64,000 nt of DNA, taken from an uncultured Erythrobacter sp. Lineage in GTDB: Bacteria; Pseudomonadota; Alphaproteobacteria; Sphingomonadales; Sphingomonadaceae. Shown here piece by piece: positions 63,442 through 64,000 of this stretch (the stretch's first letter is position 1; each line of letters begins with the position of its first letter). The translations under genes were made by a program, and so were the position numbers. Where the stretch lies: NCBI GenBank assembly GCA_947503155.1, contig CANNCL010000001.1:186001-250000 (forward strand). Reading direction: 5' to 3'. Below the pieces are notes generated by a model. That model was not told where the DNA came from. It did no database searches and worked only from the letters and a program-made list of their open reading frames with translations.

Positions 63442-64000
63442 ATGAGCTTCAACACTTTTGGGCGCGCATTGCGCTTTACGACATGGGGGGAAAGCCACGG
63501 GCCGGGCCTGGGCGTGGTTATCGACGGATGCCCGCCGGGATTGCGCCTGCGCGAAAAGGACATCCAACCATTCATGGATGCGCGCAAACCGGGCACCAGC
63601 AAATACACCACTCAGCGTAAAGAGGCCGATCAAGTTCGCATCTTGTCGGGCGTGTTCAGCGATGGCGATGGGCATCAGGTCACCACCGGCACGCCAATCC
63701 ATTTGATGATCGAGAACACCGATCAACGCTCCAAAGACTATTCCGAGATCGCGCAAAGTTACCGGCCCGGCCATGCCGATTACACTTATGACGCGAAATA
63801 CGGCATCCGCGATTATCGCGGCGGCGGGCGTTCTAGCGCGCGCGAGACGGCGGCGCGGGTTGCGGCCGGTGCGGTTGCACGGTTGATCATCCCAGAGGTG
63901 ACGCTGACCACCTATGTTTGCGAATTGGGCGGCGACAAGATCGAACGCGACGCCATCAACGCCGATGAAATCGCCAACAACCCGTTTTTCTGCCCCGACA
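63442..64000 (+). CDS. aroC: chorismate synthase, 5' part (cut by window end)
   Basis: Chorismate synthase makes chorismate from EPSP, the last shikimate-pathway step, with reduced FMN. The first 186 residues are visible: [60 protein letters not shown] and [20 protein letters not shown], all diagnostic. ATG at 63442. The gene continues past 64000. Confidence 0.95.
   Translation, partial: MSFNTFGRALRFTTWGESHGPGLGVVIDGCPPGLRLREKDIQPFMDARKPGTSKYTTQRKEADQVRILSGVFSDGDGHQVTTGTPIHLMIENTDQRSKDYSEIAQSYRPGHADYTYDAKYGIRDYRGGGRSSARETAARVAAGAVARLIIPEVTLTTYVCELGGDKIERDAINADEIANNPFFCPD

Noticed and set aside
62940-63611. Long minus-strand open frame across ruvA start and aroC
   Set aside because: It overlaps ruvA and aroC coding regions, both firmly identified, and its translation is Arg-rich shadow sequence.

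Overview
The window is chromosomal DNA from an alphaproteobacterium, most probably of order Sphingomonadales (Erythrobacter or Altererythrobacter-like). This rests on gene families, not on a database search. The markers are a PhyR-NepR-EcfG general stress cassette, a SigF/NrsF pair with a bufferin locus, a class I PHA synthase with an H1-like phasin, a membrane-anchored cytochrome c and dense 4-nt overlaps between genes. I see no prophage, insertion sequence, CRISPR array or integrase, so most of the region looks like ordinary chromosome with a few accessory cassettes.

Layout. 1-2.1 kb: tRNA-Thr and tRNA-Cys, then thioesterase and crotonase genes. 2.1-4.5 kb: a leftward five-gene cassette (membrane-anchored HTH regulator, helical protein, membrane protein, stand-alone JAB domain, winged-helix protein) preceded by a perfect inverted repeat. 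4.6-9.0 kb: alanine-type aminotransferase, phaC and phasin, with two PhaR-like operators ahead of the phasin. 9.1-14.2 kb: clpS, lptF-lptG, acetyltransferase, lipoprotein, desaturase. 14.4-19.3 kb: general stress response: phyR, a CHASE/HWE kinase and nepR-ecfG, with one near-symmetrical EcfG promoter between the divergent kinase and nepR-ecfG. 19.4-29.2 kb: housekeeping genes (AI-2E permease, symporter, glmM, thiD, LOG protein, ppx, rlmE, cytochrome c, prephenate dehydratase).

29.4-36.8 kb: a translationally coupled seven-gene operon (DUF4129, DUF4350, MoxR ATPase, DUF58, SpoIIM-like, RDD, class A beta-lactamase). 36.8-41.0 kb: a small membrane protein with a desaturase/hydroxylase, isoaspartyl peptidase, SDR and esterase. 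41.0-45.1 kb: a complete bufferin locus, with bufB-bufC leftward and bufA-DoxX-sigF-nrsF rightward. Each direction is headed by a sequence matching the Caulobacter SigF promoter (GTAACC, 16 nt, CGAA), so the locus looks like a self-contained metal-stress regulon. 45.2-53.4 kb: ispG, a thioredoxin-like lipoprotein, an HDAC-family hydrolase, a flavoprotein, two L,D-transpeptidase-type proteins and an EamA transporter. 53.7-57.5 kb: acnA and two exported rhodanese-like proteins. 57.5-59.8 kb: a 766-residue Ser/Gly-repeat exported protein with a PEP-CTERM-like tail. 60.0-63.1 kb: a leftward ruvA-GFA-DsrE-DoxX-ruvB cluster. The window ends inside aroC.

The strongest system-level signals are the two-sided SigF control of the bufferin genes, the bidirectional EcfG promoter, the HTH/JAB cassette and the MoxR operon that ends in a beta-lactamase.
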